From contig JBDRHL010000115.1 in the NCBI GenBank assembly GCA_043816955.1, positions 1-64,000 on the forward strand: a stretch of DNA of 64,000 nucleotides. The letters are read 5' to 3'. The DNA is from JBDRHL01 sp043816955 (GTDB lineage: Bacteria > Planctomycetota > Phycisphaerae > Sedimentisphaerales > CAYZTY01). A model generated the notes under the pieces. The model saw only the letters and a list, made by a program, of their open reading frames with translations. It was not told where the DNA came from and did no database searches. The stretch's first letter is position 1. Each line of letters begins with the position of its first letter. Shown one piece after another: positions 8,389 through 15,748 of the stretch. The position numbers and the translations under genes were made by a program.

Positions 8389-9039
8389 ATGGCAGCCGGC
8401 GGTAACCTGATTCCGATAGTGATTGAAAAGAGCGGTCGCGGTGAACGAGCTTACGACATTTATTCTCGTCTGCTGAAAGACAGGATAATATTTCTAGGCG
8501 GGCCTATTGAAGACGATACGGCAAATCTGGTGGTAGCGCAGATGCTCTTTTTAAGTAACGAAGACAGAAAGTCCGACATTCATTTGTATATTAATTCTCC
8601 TGGCGGAGGAGTAACCGCAGGTCTTGCGATTTATGACACGATGCGTTTTCTTCGGTGCGAAGTGGCGACATATTGTATTGGCCAGGCTGCGAGCATGGGT
8701 GCGATTCTGCTTGCAGGAGGGACAGCGGGGAAGCGATTCATTCTGAATAACAGCAGGGTGCTTTTACATCAGCCTTTGATTTCGGGCGTATTGCAGGGTA
8801 CGGCGACGGATATTGCGATCGAAGCAGATGAAATAATCCGCCTGCGGACAAGGATATACAGTATATTTTCAGAGCACACCGGCAAAGATGTGGCGGTGAT
8901 AGAAAAGGATTGTGACCGTAACCTGTGGCTTGAAGCGGACGAGGCGGTTAATTACGGTCTGGTTGACAAGATACTTCAGAAGGCTCCGATAGTTGTCAAA
9001 ACCGAGGAACAGACCGAGGAGCAGTCGAAGGAGCAGTAA
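8389..9039 (+). CDS. clpP: ATP-dependent Clp protease proteolytic subunit, second copy
   Basis: This canonical ClpP has Ser102 (GQAASMGAILL), His127 (LLHQPLISG) and Asp176, plus the SPGGGV loop. I chose ATG 8389 (216 residues), with GAGG six bases upstream. An in-frame TTG at 8374 would add five residues and also has a plausible ribosome site. The C-terminus is a short Glu/Gln-rich tail (EEQTEEQSKEQ). Two ClpP paralogues in tandem behind trigger factor suggest a hetero-oligomeric protease. Confidence 0.94.
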   Translation: MAAGGNLIPIVIEKSGRGERAYDIYSRLLKDRIIFLGGPIEDDTANLVVAQMLFLSNEDRKSDIHLYINSPGGGVTAGLAIYDTMRFLRCEVATYCIGQAASMGAILLAGGTAGKRFILNNSRVLLHQPLISGVLQGTATDIAIEADEIIRLRTRIYSIFSEHTGKDVAVIEKDCDRNLWLEADEAVNYGLVDKILQKAPIVVKTEEQTEEQSKEQ

Positions 9040-9063
9040 GAAATTGCTCAGAGGGTCTTTGCT

Positions 9064-9672
9064 GTGAAAACTAGCATTATTGTGTTGCTTGGTTCTATGG
9101 TGCTGTGCATCGGGGGCTGTCAGCAGGAAAAGGCTTCAGAGCCTGCTAAGGTACTTGAGGCTGAGAGGGAACTTCGTCAGGAAAATGATGCGCTGAGGCT
9201 GGAAGCGGAGAGGCTGGGTGGTGAAAACGAGTCTCTGAGAAAGCAGATCGAAGTTCTTGCCGGGCTGGGTGAGGATGTTCGGTTATCGAATCTCACGACG
9301 CTGCGAGAGGTATCCATTCACAGGCGTACAGGCTTTTATGATAAGGACCGTGACGGTGTAAAGGAAAAGCTTATAGTATACGTCGAACCGATTGACGAAG
9401 TGGGGGATATTGTAAAGGTGGCAGGGTCTGTTGAGGTGAAGCTTTTTTATCTTGAGGCGGAGGATGCCGAGGTGCTTTTGGAGCGTTTTGATATCGGTCC
9501 GGAGCAATTGAAAAAACTATGGAGCGGGACGCTAATGACATCGGGATACAGGCTGAGTTTTGACAAGCCTGCGACGGTTACTGACGAGATGGAAGAGCTA
9601 CTTGTGCGTGTAAGCTTTACGGAGTATCTTACAGGTAAGGTGTTCAGGGCGGCACGGGTGATAAAGCAGTAA
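9064..9672 (+). CDS. Predicted lipoprotein with N-terminal coiled coil
   Basis: The 202-residue protein starts at GTG 9064 and has a type II signal peptide with lipobox CIGGC, so Cys19 would be lipidated. Residues ~30-70 form a heptad-rich Glu/Leu/Arg coiled coil (ELRQENDALRLEAERLGGEN). A mainly beta domain follows, with an Asp-rich loop (YDKDRDGVKEKL) resembling a calcium-binding loop. No catalytic family is recognised. It lies 25 bp after clpP and may be co-transcribed. A periplasmic, membrane-anchored structural or binding role is an inference. Confidence 0.75.
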   Translation: MKTSIIVLLGSMVLCIGGCQQEKASEPAKVLEAERELRQENDALRLEAERLGGENESLRKQIEVLAGLGEDVRLSNLTTLREVSIHRRTGFYDKDRDGVKEKLIVYVEPIDEVGDIVKVAGSVEVKLFYLEAEDAEVLLERFDIGPEQLKKLWSGTLMTSGYRLSFDKPATVTDEMEELLVRVSFTEYLTGKVFRAARVIKQ

Positions 9673-9763
9673 AAGCTTAGAGGCTTCATCATTTCTGTAG
9701 ATTTTGTTTTTTAGTGTGCTTGTAGGCTGTTTTCTTATCGGACACAAAGGCAGGAGGTAATTT

Positions 9764-9811
9764 GTGCTTTTGTGTATCCTGCATAGTCGGCGGTACTATC
9801 CTGAGTTATAA
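9764..9811 (+). CDS. Possible 15-residue leader peptide
   Basis: A perfect ribosome-binding site AGGAGG (9752-9757) is followed six bases later by GTG 9764 and a 15-codon frame (MLLCILHSRRYYPEL). The ribosome site is much stronger than most in this window, although the ORF is tiny. It precedes the promoter and small membrane ORFs at 9873-10192. It could be a regulatory leader or a chance match. Confidence 0.25.
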   Translation: MLLCILHSRRYYPEL

Positions 9812-9872
9812 GACCTTATCCTTGATTTGGTATAGGATGTTCCCCGGCTATCCCAGGGGCGGTGAATTTGCT

Positions 9873-9901
9873 TGACTTTGTGAGGACAATCTGGTAAAAT
9901 A
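9873..9901 (+). promoter_or_regulatory. Strong sigma-70-type promoter
   Basis: TTGACT (9873-9878) and TAAAAT (9896-9901) with exactly 17 bp between them are each one mismatch from consensus. Initiation is expected near 9908, about 38 nt before the ATG of the first small membrane ORF at 9946. No larger gene follows closely, so the promoter most likely serves the small ORFs. Confidence 0.7.
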
Positions 9902-9945
9902 ATGGTGCTTAAGTAGGGGTGTTGTTAAAGACAGGGGGGTATGTG

Positions 9946-10041
9946 ATGGGCGCATCGACGAAAACATATTTTATTGCTTTGCTGCTTCACTTAGCACCGT
10001 TTCTGGCGGCATTGTATATTGCATTTAGGATTACGTTCTGA
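9946..10041 (+). CDS. Small membrane peptide 1 (31 residues)
   Basis: ATG 9946 is preceded by a G-rich ribosome site (GGGGGG near 9934-9939) and encodes MGASTKTYF followed by a single hydrophobic helix (IALLLHLAPFLAALYIAF) and a short RITF tail. It lies 45 bp downstream of the promoter at 9873-9901. The peptide matches no family I know. Its pattern (short polar start, Leu-Pro-Phe-Ala helix, one basic residue near the end) is repeated in the next small ORF. Expected location: inner membrane. Confidence 0.5.
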   Translation: MGASTKTYFIALLLHLAPFLAALYIAFRITF

Positions 10042-10047
10042 TTCGGG

Positions 10048-10067
10048 CCGCCCGGTGTTACGGGCGG
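10048..10067 (+). other. GC-rich hairpin between the two small membrane ORFs
   Basis: CCGCCCG (10048-10054) and CGGGCGG (10061-10067) pair perfectly over a 6-nt loop. No T-run follows, so it is not a typical intrinsic terminator. It could slow exonucleases or partly terminate, setting different levels for the two peptides. Confidence 0.5.
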
Positions 10068-10099
10068 GAATATTGAGCTTTAGATTGGGGGTTAAAAAA

Positions 10100-10192
10100 A
10101 TGAAGACTTCATCAGGAATATTTGGCTGGTCGCTGATTTACCTGCCGTCTTTTGTGATGGCGATGTTCGTTGCGGTGAAAGTAGTCCTTTAG
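10100..10192 (+). CDS. Small membrane peptide 2 (30 residues)
   Basis: ATG 10100, preceded by GGGGG (10087-10091), encodes MKTSSGIFGW and a hydrophobic helix (SLIYLPSFVMAMFVAVKVVL). It shares with peptide 1 the order Leu-Pro-(x)-Phe, then Ala-rich aliphatic residues with a single basic residue near the C-terminus, suggesting the two are diverged copies. They are 58 bp apart and separated by a strong hairpin. Function is unknown. Possibilities are a small subunit of a membrane complex or a type I toxin-like peptide. Confidence 0.5.
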   Translation: MKTSSGIFGWSLIYLPSFVMAMFVAVKVVL

Positions 10193-10308
10193 TCACCCAG
10201 CGGTTCAACCATTTATCTAAGCAGGCGCAACAACGCCGTGTGATATAGCTCTGCCGGATCCCGCTTCGGAATCAGGCTAAGCCTGCGGATTTCTTTCAGA
10301 GGAAACTA

Positions 10309-10337
10309 TTGCAATTGTACTGCTGAGGTTATATATT
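10309..10337 (+). promoter_or_regulatory. Promoter of ptsN
   Basis: TTGCAA (10309-10314), a 17-bp spacer and TATATT (10332-10337) predict initiation near 10344. That argues against the in-frame TTG at 10346 and for ATG 10379 as the ptsN start. Confidence 0.6.
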
Positions 10338-10378
10338 ACTTAGTTTTGGATGAAGCCTGTAAATTACCGGGAAAAACA

Positions 10379-10837
10379 ATGGTATTGACAAAGATTCTCA
10401 AAGCAGAGTGTATCAAGGTGCCTCTGGAAGGCACAGACAAAAAGGCTGTAATAACAGAACTGGTGGACCTGCTGGATTCACAAGGCCTGCTTATTGACAG
10501 AGAGGTTGTTCTGGACGCGGTACTTACTCGTGAAAAAACAAGAAGTACGGGAATTGGCTCAGGCCTTGCGATACCTCACGGCAAGTGCAAAGCGGTGAAG
10601 GAACTGGTGATGGCAATCGGGATATTGCCGAAGCCGATTGAGTTTGACAGTGTTGACGGCAAAGGAGTATCAATAGTGGTATTACTTGCCTCGCCGGCCA
10701 ATCAGACCGGACCACACATCCAGGCCCTGGCACAGATAAGCAGAATGATGCTGGACGAACAATTCAGGCAGAAAGTACAGAACGCATTATCCACTGAAGA
10801 GTTGTACGAACTGATCATTTCCAAAGAGAATAACTAA
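10379..10837 (+). CDS. ptsN: PTS EIIA (fructose/nitrogen-regulatory type) domain protein
   Basis: The 152-residue protein matches the EIIA-Ntr/fructose fold. The phosphorylatable His is His67 in GSGLAIPHGK, and the usual VVLLASP and HIQALAQISRMM segments follow. It stands alone, without EI, HPr or EIIBC genes nearby. A regulatory phospho-acceptor role is therefore more likely than sugar transport. It converges with the glucan phosphorylase gene, 13 bp away. Confidence 0.85.
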   Translation: MVLTKILKAECIKVPLEGTDKKAVITELVDLLDSQGLLIDREVVLDAVLTREKTRSTGIGSGLAIPHGKCKAVKELVMAIGILPKPIEFDSVDGKGVSIVVLLASPANQTGPHIQALAQISRMMLDEQFRQKVQNALSTEELYELIISKENN

Positions 10838-10850
10838 GCCGGCTTTTTGA

Positions 10851-13463
10851 TCAGTTACCTGACAGAGGCGCAGATTCCCAGTAGATCAGTCCTGTTTCAT
10901 AAGGATCATTGAGATCATCGTGTTTGGGCAGGACCCGGACGGCGAATCCGTGTCTTCCTGAAACCCTGCAGGAAATGGAACCTACGAAGACATGCCGGCT
11001 ATCCTCAATCGTTTTTTCGTATGTCATAACCTCAACCGTACCATTGTCGATATTATCCCAGCAGTCGACAAGGCCATGATAAATCTCAACGGAGACATCC
11101 TGAGGCTGTATGCTGCCAAGCTTCACCAGGGCGGTTATTTTTAACTGTTCGCCCACCTGGAGTTGAGGCTGTTTGAGATTCAGGGTAGAGGTTTCCTGTC
11201 CGGCATGGACGTCAACTGCAACGTCTTCGATCGAAACTTCAGTCCAGTTGCGGCGTATGTCAGCCTTCCACATAGCAAGGGCTCTTGCGCGTGCCATTGC
11301 AGAAGCGGTCAGATACTGCCAGCGTACCACGGCGGGATTGTAGAATTTGCGAGTGTAGTCAGCTACCATCCGATGGGTATTAAAGCGGCAGGTTATCTGC
11401 TTTATGGAGTTTTTCATCTTCTTGATCCAGGCTCGCGGCAGATTATCCGCAGAGCGTGTGTAAAAGAGCGGCACAACTTCATTCTCAAGGAGGTTGTAAA
11501 TAGCCTGAGATTCGACTTCGTCCTGGTAGTTGTAGTCGTCGTAGGCTTCGCCCGCCCCGATTACCCATCCATTATCGGAGGTGTATCCTTCGCACCACCA
11601 TCCATCGAGAGTGCTCATGTTCAGCACGCCATTCATGCCTGCCTTCATTCCGCTGGTGCCGCTTGCCTCCATAGGCCGTCTGGGGTTGTTAAGCCAGACG
11701 TCGACTCCCTGTACCATGAAGCGTGCCACGTCAATATCATAGTCCTCTATAAACACCATTTTTCTTCTGACCTTATGCTGCGAGGCAAAATGAATAATCT
11801 GTCTTATAATGTCTTTTCCCTGGGTATCGCGAGGATGTGCTTTGCCTGCGAAGATGAACTGAACGGGTCTGTTCGCATCTGTAAGCAGCCGCATAAGGCG
11901 CGAAATGTCTTTCAAGAGCAGATTCCCGCGTTTATAGCTTGCGAATCTCCTGGCAAAGCCTATCGTTAAGGCTTCCGGGTCCAGAACTTCTTCTGCCCAT
12001 CCAAGTTCAGTGTGATATGAACCGCGGCGCTGCATCTGCATTTTGAGGCGCATGCGGCAGAAGGCCACTAATCGCTCTTTGCATCGCTGGTGTGTTCGCC
12101 ATAACTCTTCATCCGGCACCTGATCGAGATTGGCCCAGATAGATTTGTCAATAATCTCGTCAGGCCAATTCGCACCGAGGTATCTGTCAAGAAGCGAGCC
12201 GAGATCGGAGGAGATCCATGTCTTCGCATGAACGCCGTTTGTGATTGAACAGATGGGTATCTCGTCTTTGGGGACGAGCGGCCAAAGCGGCGCCCACATT
12301 TCGCGCGATACCTGGCCATGCAGCTCACTGACACCGTTATGAAAAGCACTGAGCTTCAGTGCCAGGACCGGCATCTTGAAGGATTCTGTTTCATCTTCCG
12401 GATTAATACGGCCCAAAGCGAGAAACTGTTGTCGATTAAGACCAAGCTGGGGGAAGTATTCGCCGAAGTATTTATCCATCAGCTCGACGCTGAATTCGTC
12501 GTTACCTGCCTTGACAGGCGTATGGATAGTAAAGACATTGCTTGACCTTGTTGCCTCAAGTGCTTCATCAAATGTCATGTTTTTTGTGTTTCTCAGATGT
12601 ATGATCCTATCAAGTGCCATGAATCCGGCATGGCCCTCATTCATATGGCAAACGGTGGGTTCCAAACCCAGAGCATTTAATGCCTTCATTCCGCCTATTC
12701 CCAGCATCAGCAGTTGTCGAATCCGCATCTCACTGTCCCCGCCGTACAGATTTGCAGTAATTGTACGGTCCGCAGGGCTGTTCGAAGGCATGTTTGTGTC
12801 AAGCAGATACAGGGCCACTCTGCCGATACAGACTTTCCAAATCTGAGCAAGTACACAACGGCCGGGATACTGGACGGTAACGGTAATCGGGCGAAGGTTA
12901 TCTTTTCTGAGCAACTCGATGGGCATGTTGCTGAAGTCATTTTCCGCATATTGTTCCTGCTGCCATCCGTCTGTGTTCAGGTACTGGCGAAAGTAGCCCT
13001 TCTGGTAGAGAAGTCCCACTCCGACAATAGGGACGCCCAGATCCGAGGCGCTTTTCAGATGATCTCCGGCCAGGATACCCAGCCCTCCTGAATAAATTGG
13101 CAGTGATTCATGTACGCCAAATTCCGCGCTGAAATATGCAATTACCGGCTCAGTGCCCCTGGCATAAATTTTCTGGTACCAGCTTGTCATTTCGAGTAAC
13201 TGTCTAAGCTTATCTGTGGCTCGCTCGAGTTGGCAGCAAAAGCCTTGATTCTGTGCCAGATCCTCAAGTCGATTCTGTGAGACGGCCCCCAGAAGCTTGA
13301 CAGGATTATGCCCACAGTCCTGCCAGAGACGGCTGTCGATACGACGAAACAGCTCTATAAACTCTCCATCCCAGCTCCAGCACAAGTTGCCGGCTATGGT
13401 TTTAAGAGCCTTAATTTCTTCCGGTAATGATGGTAAGACAGTGTAACTGCGGACCTTATGCAT
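10851..13463 (-). CDS. glgP: Alpha-glucan (glycogen/maltodextrin) phosphorylase
   Basis: The 870-residue GT35 enzyme is of the form with an extra N-terminal DUF3417 domain (~residues 5-115, beginning RSYTVLPSLPEEIKALKTIA). The phosphorylase core shows YFSAEFGVHESLPIYSGGLG, CHMNEGHAGF, SITNGVHAKTW and the PLP-lysine region EASGTSGMKAGMNGVLN. It releases glucose-1-phosphate from glycogen or maltodextrin in the cytoplasm. ATG 13463 has AGGGTG upstream; a GTG at 13472 would add three residues. A ~150-residue beta-rich extension closes the protein, also typical of this subfamily. It is a single gene. Confidence 0.95.
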   Translation of the reverse strand: MHKVRSYTVLPSLPEEIKALKTIAGNLCWSWDGEFIELFRRIDSRLWQDCGHNPVKLLGAVSQNRLEDLAQNQGFCCQLERATDKLRQLLEMTSWYQKIYARGTEPVIAYFSAEFGVHESLPIYSGGLGILAGDHLKSASDLGVPIVGVGLLYQKGYFRQYLNTDGWQQEQYAENDFSNMPIELLRKDNLRPITVTVQYPGRCVLAQIWKVCIGRVALYLLDTNMPSNSPADRTITANLYGGDSEMRIRQLLMLGIGGMKALNALGLEPTVCHMNEGHAGFMALDRIIHLRNTKNMTFDEALEATRSSNVFTIHTPVKAGNDEFSVELMDKYFGEYFPQLGLNRQQFLALGRINPEDETESFKMPVLALKLSAFHNGVSELHGQVSREMWAPLWPLVPKDEIPICSITNGVHAKTWISSDLGSLLDRYLGANWPDEIIDKSIWANLDQVPDEELWRTHQRCKERLVAFCRMRLKMQMQRRGSYHTELGWAEEVLDPEALTIGFARRFASYKRGNLLLKDISRLMRLLTDANRPVQFIFAGKAHPRDTQGKDIIRQIIHFASQHKVRRKMVFIEDYDIDVARFMVQGVDVWLNNPRRPMEASGTSGMKAGMNGVLNMSTLDGWWCEGYTSDNGWVIGAGEAYDDYNYQDEVESQAIYNLLENEVVPLFYTRSADNLPRAWIKKMKNSIKQITCRFNTHRMVADYTRKFYNPAVVRWQYLTASAMARARALAMWKADIRRNWTEVSIEDVAVDVHAGQETSTLNLKQPQLQVGEQLKITALVKLGSIQPQDVSVEIYHGLVDCWDNIDNGTVEVMTYEKTIEDSRHVFVGSISCRVSGRHGFAVRVLPKHDDLNDPYETGLIYWESAPLSGN

Positions 13464-13664
13464 AGTTGACACCCTAAATTATCTGTTTCCTAACACCATT
13501 TGAAATATATAGTGTCCAACACTCTTCTTAAATCGACAAATACGTACGCCAGCTTAACCGAGATATACGGTCGGTTTATTAAACGGTGGGATATCCGTGG
13601 AATGGGTCAGGAAGTACAGGCGGGTGCAAGATACCTTTACGAATGTTTTTATGGGCAGAAGCAG

Positions 13665-13704
13665 TAAAAACGCAAAAACAAAGGGCCTGTAACAACAGAC
13701 CCTT
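13665..13704 (-). terminator. Intrinsic terminator of the structured RNA
   Basis: On the minus strand a 10-bp stem (arms 13695-13704 and 13681-13690, one G-U pair) encloses the 4-nt loop TGTT and is followed by TTTGTTTTTGCGTTTTT-like U-rich sequence (13680 down to 13665). This is the clearest terminator in the window. It works only in the minus direction. Confidence 0.85.
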
Positions 13705-13907
13705 GGTGAGCAAGTAAGCCTCCGCTGATGCCGTATGAAAGCCTTTGAAAGAACCCAGTATTTCCAGGTGGGTAATCGTTGCTTGTGGCCGAAAGTCCTG
13801 TCAAGCAGGCGTTTCCGATCCTGGCAAGGCCTGATTTCCCGAAATATGGGTATCGGTTCTCCAAATAGCCGCCTTCAATACGTACATCGCAGGGGCCACA
13901 CCCGCTA
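13665..13907 (-). ncRNA. Independent ~240-nt rod-shaped non-coding RNA (6S-RNA-like architecture)
   Basis: The region has its own promoter (13914-13942) and terminator (13665-13704) and no convincing ORF. Between them the two halves fold back in register. Pairing blocks include 13719-13730 with 13883-13893 (one bulge), CGTAT/ATACG, TGAA/TTCA, TTTG/CAAA, AGAACC/GGTTCT, GTATTT/AAATAT, GGGTAATC/GATTTCCC, and an apical CCTG/CAGG hairpin (13797-13808 region). The result is a long imperfect rod with internal loops, the general architecture of 6S RNA, the RNA-polymerase-binding regulator. Primary-sequence identity with known 6S RNA is not evident to me, and it is not RNase P, tmRNA or SRP RNA. The weak 97-codon frame across it starts at TTG and looks non-coding. 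Confidence 0.65.
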
Positions 13908-13913
13908 CTAATA

Positions 13914-13942
13914 CTTATATCATATTCGACGGATAAAATCAA
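13914..13942 (-). promoter_or_regulatory. Promoter of the structured RNA
   Basis: On the minus strand TTGATT (13942-13937), a 17-bp spacer and TATAAG (13919-13914) form a good sigma-70 promoter placed just after the stop of the shortened aldolase gene. The predicted start near 13907 coincides with the outer end of the rod structure. Confidence 0.75.
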
Positions 13943-13947
13943 GAGGT

Positions 13948-14556
13948 TTAATTTTTGAGTCCTGCGAACAATCTGATTTTATCCTTTACCAATTTCACTG
14001 CTTCGGCTCGCGGCCTGGTGAAGAAGCCGGAAACATTATATCTGAAACCGCTGCCGGACTCCCTGACAAATCGGACGGCTTCGTCAGGGTCGGTAAGATA
14101 GGTGTCCTCACTGGTAACGTCGATACCCGCCTCTTCGCCGCCGATTCTGCCGAGCTCACCTTCGACGGTTACGCCGCAGGCATGGGCTGCACGGACAACT
14201 TCCTTTGTGGCGGCAAGGTTCTGCTCAAAAGGCAGGTGTGAGACATCCAGCATGACGGATGTAAAGCCGTGATTGATACATTGCATTACCATCTCAAAAC
14301 TGTTGCCGTGATCGAGATGAATGGCGATGGGAACCCCGGCACGTCGTGCATGATAAAGGGCAATATGAGAGATGTCCTCAAGTCCCGCATGGGCCGCCTC
14401 CAGCGGACCTACCTGCAGTATAGTCGGCTGGTTGAGTTCTTCAGCAGCGGTGATTACCGCCTGAACAGATTCAAGGTTCCAGACTTCAAACGCACTGACG
14501 GCATATTTGCCTGCACGGGCGGGTATAAGAATTTCCTTCGTTGTCGCAAGACTCAT
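13948..14556 (-). pseudogene. Class II aldolase-like protein with internal deletion
   Basis: The 202-residue frame starts like a class II fructose-/tagatose-bisphosphate aldolase: PARAGKYAVSAFEVWNLESV, the zinc/catalytic segment IAIHLDHGNSFEMVMQCI, SVMLDVSHLPFEQN, EGELGRIGGEE. Family length is ~285 residues. After VRFVRESGSG (~residue 165) it jumps to a segment like the normal C-terminus (FRYNVSGFFTRPRAEAV; VKDKIRLFAG). About 80 residues are missing, including the second zinc-His region and the HGxSG phosphate loop. The reading frame is kept. The enzyme is almost certainly inactive unless the join is an assembly error. Last gene of the pfkB operon. Confidence 0.65.
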
Positions 14557-14676
14557 TTAGGGATTCCCGGACGAGATAATTTCATAATTTCTTATGGATA
14601 ACGCTGAGCCAATGCCGTATTTATCGGTATGAGCAACCCATATTTCCCTGCCCCAGGGTTTCTGAACGATTTTCAC
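14557..14676 (-). pseudogene. Remnant of a cupin/mannose-6-phosphate isomerase-like gene
   Basis: Starting at GTG 14676, behind AAGGGGAAAAT, a 39-residue frame begins MKIVQKPWGREIWVAHTDKY. This is the characteristic start of small cupins related to type II phosphomannose isomerase (KPWGxE near the N-terminus). After Tyr20 the sequence no longer follows the family and ends at TAA 14557-14559, directly abutting the aldolase ATG. A complete cupin would be ~110-130 residues, so most of the barrel is deleted. It lies 9 bp after pfkB. Confidence 0.5.
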
Positions 14677-14685
14677 ATTTTCCCC

Positions 14686-15609
14686 TTATCTTAACATCCG
14701 ATCAAGAAAAAATGCGTCTAATTGATCCTTGGTTGGTATGCCGTCGCGTCCGCCGAGTTTTGTGGCACAAAGGGCCGCTGCCACCGAGGCAAACCGCGCA
14801 GCTTCCGGGATGCTGTGTTCGCGGGCAACAGCCAGTGCATAGGCACCATGGAAAACATCCCCGCAGCCAGTTGTATCAATTACATCAACCTTGAACGCAG
14901 GCAGTTCAAATATCCCGTCAGAGGTCAAACCTGCGCATCCTTTTTCGCCGCGAGTGATGATAACAGTCTGGTTGGGTGATGTCTGGAGGGCCTGGAGTAT
15001 CTGGGATGGATCTGTTTTTCCCGTAAAGGCCGCTGCGAAGTCCTCTGAAAGAATGATATGAGATGAGACAGCCAGAAGTTCCGGAACATGAGGCTCATTG
15101 TTCTCCGCGTCCACCACTACGGGAATGTTGTGGGCAGCAGCAATTTTGGCAGCTTCTATACCGGCCCTGCCTGATTCATAATCCACCATGAGCACAGCGG
15201 TTTTGTCAAACCAGCCTGGGTCGGGAAACTCTGTTGGAAGTGGATATTGGACGTTTTGTCTTGTCCAGAAAACATTTCGCTGTCCGCTAAAACAATCGGT
15301 CAGGACGAAGGCGATAACAGGCTCGCTGCTTTGATCTCTTATAACAAAGGAGGTATCCACCCCATCTTTTTGAAGCGCCTCAAGGGCGCGCTCAGCCATA
15401 TCTGAATTGCCCAGCTTGCCCGCAAAGCAGGCTTTTCCTCCCAGCTGAGCTACGGCTGCCAGGGCAGTTCCCACCAGTCCGCCGTCATGTATGGCAAGGC
15501 TCTTGAGAAGCGTTTTAGTGCCCTGTTCGGGCCAGGAATCAACCGTTCCAACGAAGTCAATGGTAACAGCACCGAGTCCTAAAACATCAATTTTTTTGTC
15601 ACACGTCAT
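14686..15609 (-). CDS. PfkB/ribokinase-family sugar kinase
   Basis: The 307-residue kinase has the N-terminal glycine-rich substrate region (IDVLGLGAVTIDFVGTVDSW; HDGGLVGTALAAVAQLGGK) and the C-terminal family signature DTTGCGDVFHGAYALAVA, whose Asp in GCGD is the catalytic base. This is an ATP-dependent sugar or sugar-phosphate kinase. The neighbouring class II aldolase and cupin remnants suggest a former ketose/tagatose- or fructose-type catabolic operon. The exact substrate cannot be read. ATG 15609 follows a recognisable promoter. Confidence 0.88.
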   Translation of the reverse strand: MTCDKKIDVLGLGAVTIDFVGTVDSWPEQGTKTLLKSLAIHDGGLVGTALAAVAQLGGKACFAGKLGNSDMAERALEALQKDGVDTSFVIRDQSSEPVIAFVLTDCFSGQRNVFWTRQNVQYPLPTEFPDPGWFDKTAVLMVDYESGRAGIEAAKIAAAHNIPVVVDAENNEPHVPELLAVSSHIILSEDFAAAFTGKTDPSQILQALQTSPNQTVIITRGEKGCAGLTSDGIFELPAFKVDVIDTTGCGDVFHGAYALAVAREHSIPEAARFASVAAALCATKLGGRDGIPTKDQLDAFFLDRMLR

Positions 15610-15643
15610 AGATTTTACTCACATATTGAATTTTAGACATATG

Positions 15644-15672
15644 ATACTACCAAGCTGATAAAGTTATTTCAA
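15644..15672 (-). promoter_or_regulatory. Promoter of the pfkB operon
   Basis: On the minus strand TTGAAA (15672-15667), 17 bp and TAGTAT (15649-15644) place a start near 15637, about 28 nt before the kinase ATG. Confidence 0.55.
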
Positions 15673-15748
15673 TAAGGTTGTATTTGAATATGACAGATTC
15701 AGGTACGAATTGTACTGCCTGTAAAAACAGATGTTTTTTCAGGAAGTG

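Noticed and set aside
11163..11969. 268-codon plus-strand ORF
   Set aside because: It lies entirely antisense to the well-supported glucan phosphorylase gene and has no recognisable domains.
13665..13907. Identification of the structured RNA as RNase P, tmRNA or SRP RNA
   Set aside because: The conserved cores (P4 region of RNase P, tRNA-like ends of tmRNA, GGAA tetraloop with AGCAG of SRP RNA) are not present.
13649..13942. 97-codon minus-strand ORF
   Set aside because: It needs a TTG start, has no family resemblance, spans a promoter, an extensive RNA fold and a terminator, and is better explained as non-coding RNA.
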